DNA of 25,970 nt from Gammaproteobacteria bacterium (GTDB lineage Bacteria > Pseudomonadota > Gammaproteobacteria > Chromatiales > Chromatiaceae). Shown here piece after piece: positions 22,283-25,970 of this stretch. Under the pieces are notes generated by a model that saw only the letters and a program-made list of their open reading frames with translations, was not told the origin of the DNA and made no database searches. The position numbers were made by a program, and so were the translations under genes. The DNA is taken from contig JABDQZ010000298.1 of assembly GCA_013041975.1 (NCBI GenBank), positions 1 through 25,970 of the forward strand, written 5' to 3'. Positions within the stretch are counted from its first letter, which is position 1. Every line of letters starts with the position of its first letter.

Positions 22283-23981
22283 GCTTTTCAACCAGCATAC
22301 TGACAATAACATCAAGCGCAATCATCTGGTTTTCGTCATCACCGCGGAAGCGGTATTCTACCTGGTTTTCCTTCAGGCTTCTTTCACCAACAACAACACG
22401 ATGAGGAATGCCGGTCAGTTCCATGTCAGCAAACATGACACCGGGACGGATATCCCTGTCATCAAATATCACATCGATACCGGTAGCCTTGAGCTCGTCA
22501 TAAAGCTTTTCACAGGTTTCCCTGACAACATCGGACTTTTTTATTTGAATAGGGCATAGCGCCACCTGGAAAGGCGCAATGGCTGCTGGCCAGATTATAC
22601 CCTTGTCATCATGATGTTGCTCAATGGCAGCAGCAACAACACGAGAAACACCTATGCCATAACACCCCATGGTCATGATGACGCTTTTGCCGTTTTCATC
22701 CAGAACATTGGCCTGCATTTTTTCACTATAGGTTTTGCCCAGTTTGAAGATATGTCCGACTTCGATACCACGAGCGATGGTCAGGCTTCCCTTGCCATCA
22801 GGGCTGGGATCGCCTTCAACAATATTTCTAATATCAACCACTTCTCCAAGAGGCACGTCGCGTTCCCAGTTAACGCCGGTATAGTGACTATCATCGTTGT
22901 TGGTACCGCAGACGAAGTCAGAAACACTACTGGCAGCACGATCAACGTAGACCTTGATCATCAGTCCTACAGGGCCAACTGAGCCGGGCATGCAGCCTGT
23001 TGCGCCTTTAACGGCTTCATCGCAGGCTAAAGTTAAAGGTTCTGCAACACCATCGAGTTTTTCTGCCTTGATTTCGTTAAGCTCGTGATCACCGCGCAAA
23101 ACCATTGCAACGACGGTATTGTCTTCTTCACCATTTACAATAAGCGTTTTTATGGTTTGCGAAGGTTTAACCTTGAGAAATTCAGAGACTTCCTGAATGG
23201 TTTTTTGTTCAGGTGTGTCAACTTTCTGCATTTCCTGGGACGGGGCTGCACGCTCGCCGGTTGGCATGGCTTCAGCGAGTTCAATGTTGGCGGCAAAGTC
23301 ACTTTCTGTTGAAAAGGCAATAGCATCTTCACCAGAGTCAGCCAATACATGGAATTCGTGAGAACTATTGCCACCAATAGAACCGCTGTCAGCCTGTACG
23401 GCACGGAAGTTCAGTCCGCAGCGATTGAAAATGTTGTTGTATGTCTGGTACATCTGTTCATAAGATTGATGCAGGCTGTCTTCATCCAAATGAAATGAAT
23501 AGGCATCCTTCATCAGAAATTCACGGGCACGCATCAATCCGAATCGTGGACGGATTTCATCACGGAATTTGCTCTGAATCTGGTAAAAATTGATGGGTAG
23601 CTGTTTATAACTTTGCAATTCATTGCGTGCCAGTTCGGTAATGATTTCTTCATGGGTAGGGCCAAGGCAGAATTCGCGTTGATGCCGATCCTTGAAGCGC
23701 AGTAGTTCAGGGCCGTATTTTTGCCAGCGACCGGTTTCTTCCCAGAGTTCGGCAGGCTGTACACCAGGCATCAAAACTTCGAGCGCACCAGCCTTGTTCA
23801 TTTCATCACGAACAATCGCTTCGACTTTGCGTAAAACTCTCAAACCCAGCGGGAGCCAGTTGTAAAGACCACTCGCCAGTTTGCGGATCATCCCGGCCCG
23901 CAGCATGAGCCGATGGCTGGCGATTTCGGCATCGGCCGGGGTTTCTTTCAGGGTTTGTAAAGGGAATTGGGAAGTACGCAT
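22272..23981 (-). CDS. proS: Prolyl-tRNA synthetase (bacterial type)
   Basis: ProS charges tRNA-Pro. The 569-aa product is the bacterial form with an internal YbaK-like editing domain (about 225-390). It has class II motif 1 near RAGMIRKLASGLYNWLPLGL, motif 2 in KFRDEIRPRFGLMRAREFLM with KDAYSFH, motif 3 in GCYGIGVSRVVAAAIEQHHD, and the C-terminal anticodon-binding domain. Length is normal. It is convergent with the response regulator (11-bp overlap) and divergent from xthA. Confidence 0.98.
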   Translation of the reverse strand: MRTSQFPLQTLKETPADAEIASHRLMLRAGMIRKLASGLYNWLPLGLRVLRKVEAIVRDEMNKAGALEVLMPGVQPAELWEETGRWQKYGPELLRFKDRHQREFCLGPTHEEIITELARNELQSYKQLPINFYQIQSKFRDEIRPRFGLMRAREFLMKDAYSFHLDEDSLHQSYEQMYQTYNNIFNRCGLNFRAVQADSGSIGGNSSHEFHVLADSGEDAIAFSTESDFAANIELAEAMPTGERAAPSQEMQKVDTPEQKTIQEVSEFLKVKPSQTIKTLIVNGEEDNTVVAMVLRGDHELNEIKAEKLDGVAEPLTLACDEAVKGATGCMPGSVGPVGLMIKVYVDRAASSVSDFVCGTNNDDSHYTGVNWERDVPLGEVVDIRNIVEGDPSPDGKGSLTIARGIEVGHIFKLGKTYSEKMQANVLDENGKSVIMTMGCYGIGVSRVVAAAIEQHHDDKGIIWPAAIAPFQVALCPIQIKKSDVVRETCEKLYDELKATGIDVIFDDRDIRPGVMFADMELTGIPHRVVVGERSLKENQVEYRFRGDDENQMIALDVIVSMLVEKLKV

Positions 23982-24002
23982 TGATGGAGACCCGCTCTAT
24001 GA

Positions 24003-24143
24003 ATCAGGGATACGATTCTATCGGCAGGGGCTGTCGTCATCAAGGATGAATACCATAAGGTTGTAGCTGTAACCCATGTGTTCGATAATCCCGGGGAATT
24101 TATGAAACCGGAAATTTTAAATAATGAGAATCGTATCCTTTAA
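24003..24143 (+). other. Coding-like open frame without a normal start, between proS and xthA
   Basis: This frame is open for 46 codons and reads IRDTILSAGAVVIKDEYHKV then VAVTHVFDNPGEFMKPEILN, ending 20 bases inside xthA. The composition looks protein-like and AGAVVI recalls the start of a NUDIX domain. There is no ATG, GTG or TTG before GTG at codon 26. It may be chance, or a remnant of a lost gene. The only established content of this gap is the promoters of proS and xthA, which I could not place. Confidence 0.15.
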
Positions 24144-24939
24144 CACCAATGGTATTCGTGCCCGTCCACATCAACTGGAAGCCTTAAGAGACAAGTACGA
24201 TCCTGATGTGATCGGTATTCAGGAAACCAAGGCGCAGGATAAGGATTTCCCGCTGGAAATGGTGGAGTCACTGGGTTATCACGCTGAATTCTTCGGCCAG
24301 AAAAGCCATTATGGTGTGGCGTTGTTATCTAAAAACAAGCCGCTTGAAGTGACAAAAGGATTCCCGGGTGATGAAGAAGATGCCCAGCGTCGTGCAATTA
24401 CAGCCACCTTTGAAATCAATGGTCAGCAGGTTTCTGTATTTAATGGTTATTTTCCACAGGGTGAAAGCCGTGATCATGAAACCAAGTTTCCCAACAAACA
24501 GAAGTTCTATGCTGATCTGAATGATTTTCTTGAAACTACTTTCAGGCCAGAGCAGCACCTCGTAGTGATCGGAGATATGAACATCGCTCCGCTGGATCTG
24601 GATATTGGTATAGGTGCTGATAATGCCAAGCGCTGGCTAAAAACCGGCAAATGCAGTTTTCTGCCGGAAGAAAGGGAATGGCTGGATAAACTGGCAGGAT
24701 GGGGATTGCATGATACCTATCGCACCATTAATCCGGAAGTTGATGATCAGTTCAGCTGGTTTGATTATCGTAGCCGCGGGTTTGAGCGGGAGCCGAAGCG
24801 TGGCTTGCGGATTGATCTGATTCTGGCTACGGCATCATTGAACGAGAAATGTTCCAGGTCAGGTATCGCCTATGATATTCGTGCCATGGAAAAGCCATCG
24901 GATCATTGTCCGATCTGGTCAGATTTTGATATAGGCTAA
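24124..24939 (+). CDS. xthA: Exodeoxyribonuclease III (AP endonuclease, XthA type)
   Basis: This enzyme cleaves abasic sites and removes 3' blocking groups in base excision repair. The 271-aa product has the full catalytic set: FNTNGIRAR (N7), IQETKAQD (E34), SHYGVALLSK, Y109 in NGYFPQG, GDMNIAP (D151, N153), FSWFDYRS, RIDLILA (D231) and KPSDHCPI (D260, H261). Length matches E. coli ExoIII. The ATG at 24124 is the family start. It is convergent with mtaB, overlapping by four bases. Confidence 0.97.
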   Translation: MRIVSFNTNGIRARPHQLEALRDKYDPDVIGIQETKAQDKDFPLEMVESLGYHAEFFGQKSHYGVALLSKNKPLEVTKGFPGDEEDAQRRAITATFEINGQQVSVFNGYFPQGESRDHETKFPNKQKFYADLNDFLETTFRPEQHLVVIGDMNIAPLDLDIGIGADNAKRWLKTGKCSFLPEEREWLDKLAGWGLHDTYRTINPEVDDQFSWFDYRSRGFEREPKRGLRIDLILATASLNEKCSRSGIAYDIRAMEKPSDHCPIWSDFDIG

Positions 24940-25970
24940 ATGGACTTGCCGATGAGCTGCCCGCTCAGTTCATCGTTAAACAGCGATTGTTCAAGTTTGA
25001 CACCCAGAACCTGATTACATAAATCATTTCGCTGAGTGGTGACTTTTACCCGCTGAAAATTCGGTGTGTAACCAGACCAGGTAATAGAGGCATCAGGATT
25101 TAACTGCTGATTTCCTTCAAATAACACTGTTGTTTGCTGCTCCAGCATTTTTTCCAGGTTGCGCCGTTTCATCCGCGCGGCAAGCTGATGAAGTTCTTCA
25201 CTGCGCTGACGCTTGATGTCGCGCGATATTGGGTCAGGCAGGATAGCTGCTTTGGTACCCTCCCGCGGTGAAAATGCAAAGATATGGATATGCCCGAAGT
25301 TGCATTGTTCAATAAAGGACAGGCCTTGTTGCCATTCCTTATCGGTTTCTCCCGGAAAACCGACGATGATATCGGTCGTAATGTTAAAAAGCGGGTTGAC
25401 ATCACGAGCCTGTTTTAACAGTTGTGCAAAATCTTCAGTTTTACATCGTCGAGCCATTCGTCTTAATACACTGTTGGCACCGCTTTGCAGTGGCAGGTGT
25501 AGATGAGGCATGACCCGGTTGTCTTCAAACAAATGCCAGAAATCATCGTGGAGCTCCCAGGGCTCCAGAGACCCCATACGGATGCGCTGCATATCAGTTG
25601 ACTTCAGCACTTCTTTTACCAATGCTGCCAGATTGCTGTTGAGTCCTGCTCCATATCCTCCAAGATGTACACCTGTGAGCACAACTTCCTTTATATTCTG
25701 CGAGGAGAGGATGTTGATTTCATCAATGATATCGTTGATCGAACGGCTGCTTTCTTCACCACGAGCCAACGTTACAATACAGTAGGTACAGCGGTAGCGA
25801 CAGCCATCCTGAACCTTGATAAAGGCTCTCTGGCGGCCACTGAAAAGCAGTGGACTGGAATCATTCTCGATTAAAGAACTTTCCGCTTCCGGCAGATTCA
25901 GCTGCTGGTGAATGATGCTGACGAGACGCGGTTTATCCGAATTGGGGATAACCAGATCGACGCCTTCAAT
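24936..25970 (-). CDS. mtaB: tRNA t6A37 methylthiotransferase MtaB, 5' end beyond the right edge
   Basis: MtaB converts t6A37 to ms2t6A in tRNA using radical SAM chemistry and two iron-sulfur clusters. The frame is open from the window edge for 344 residues, so the gene continues outside. The visible part begins IEGVDLVIPNSDKPRLV (end of the UPF0004 domain). It then has the radical SAM site CRYRCTYC (fragment residues 57-64), VVLTGVHLGGYG, LHLPLQSGANSVLRRMARRC, DIIVGFPGETDKEW and a C-terminal TRAM-like region. The order of HLGGYG and HLPLQSG follows MtaB rather than MiaB or RimO. A TTG at 25769 could be mistaken for the start but would remove the cluster cysteines. About the first 100 residues are missing. 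Confidence 0.93.
   Translation of the reverse strand: MEGVDLVIPNSDKPRLVSIIHQQLNLPEAESSLIENDSSPLLFSGRQRAFIKVQDGCRYRCTYCIVTLARGEESSRSINDIIDEINILSSQNIKEVVLTGVHLGGYGAGLNSNLAALVKEVLKSTDMQRIRMGSLEPWELHDDFWHLFEDNRVMPHLHLPLQSGANSVLRRMARRCKTEDFAQLLKQARDVNPLFNITTDIIVGFPGETDKEWQQGLSFIEQCNFGHIHIFAFSPREGTKAAILPDPISRDIKRQRSEELHQLAARMKRRNLEKMLEQQTTVLFEGNQQLNPDASITWSGYTPNFQRVKVTTQRNDLCNQVLGVKLEQSLFNDELSGQLIGKSI

Noticed and set aside
24936..25769. TTG at 25769 as start of the radical SAM gene
   Set aside because: The frame stays open to the window edge and the upstream part contains the essential CRYRCTYC cluster motif, so the gene is cut by the edge.

Overview
The window is a compact chromosomal stretch from a motile, Gram-negative gammaproteobacterium of moderate G+C. 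The evidence is the ypjD / ffh-rpsP-rimM-trmD-rplS arrangement, an AroG-type DAHP synthase, FabA, an E. coli-like flagellar filament cluster with sigma-28 promoters, and a PCu(A)C copper chaperone. A marine or methylotroph-like lineage would fit, but I cannot name the genus from sequence alone. No tRNA, rRNA, CRISPR array, transposase or phage gene was seen.

Region 1 (1-4447) is the flagellar filament and cap cluster. A second flagellin gene runs off the left edge on the minus strand. Then come fliW (minus) and, divergently, a short unusual flagellin, flaG, fliD, fliS and a FliT-like chaperone. Good sigma-28 sites precede the complete flagellin gene and fliS. Region 2 (4432-6915) holds a divergent pair of glycan-modifying genes, a polysaccharide pyruvyl transferase family protein and a TPR-glycosyltransferase. 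Their position suggests flagellin or surface glycan decoration.

Region 3 (6922-11294) is housekeeping: ypjD divergent from ffh, followed by the ribosomal operon rpsP-rimM-trmD-rplS, closed by a strong terminator. Region 4 (11391-14925) contains aroG, a PCu(A)C copper chaperone, a FemAB-like acyltransferase overlapping a DUF938 methyltransferase, and an unrecognised 73-aa gene.

Region 5 (15041-17188, minus strand) is a tightly overlapping RNA-modification-like operon: a TrmH/SpoU-family methyltransferase, then a MnmC-C-terminus-like FAD oxidoreductase, then a YtqB/MnmM-family methyltransferase. The last two together could replace the fused E. coli MnmC enzyme in wobble-uridine modification. 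This is the most interesting functional hypothesis in the window. Between this operon and dxs lies a 111-bp nested palindrome with 29-bp perfect terminal inverted repeats.

Region 6 (17426-25970) carries dxs with a DUF945 protein, fabA, an orphan response regulator fused to an RsbW-like ATPase domain, proS, exonuclease III, and mtaB, which is cut by the right edge. Convergent gene pairs repeatedly overlap by 4-16 bp, showing a very compact layout.
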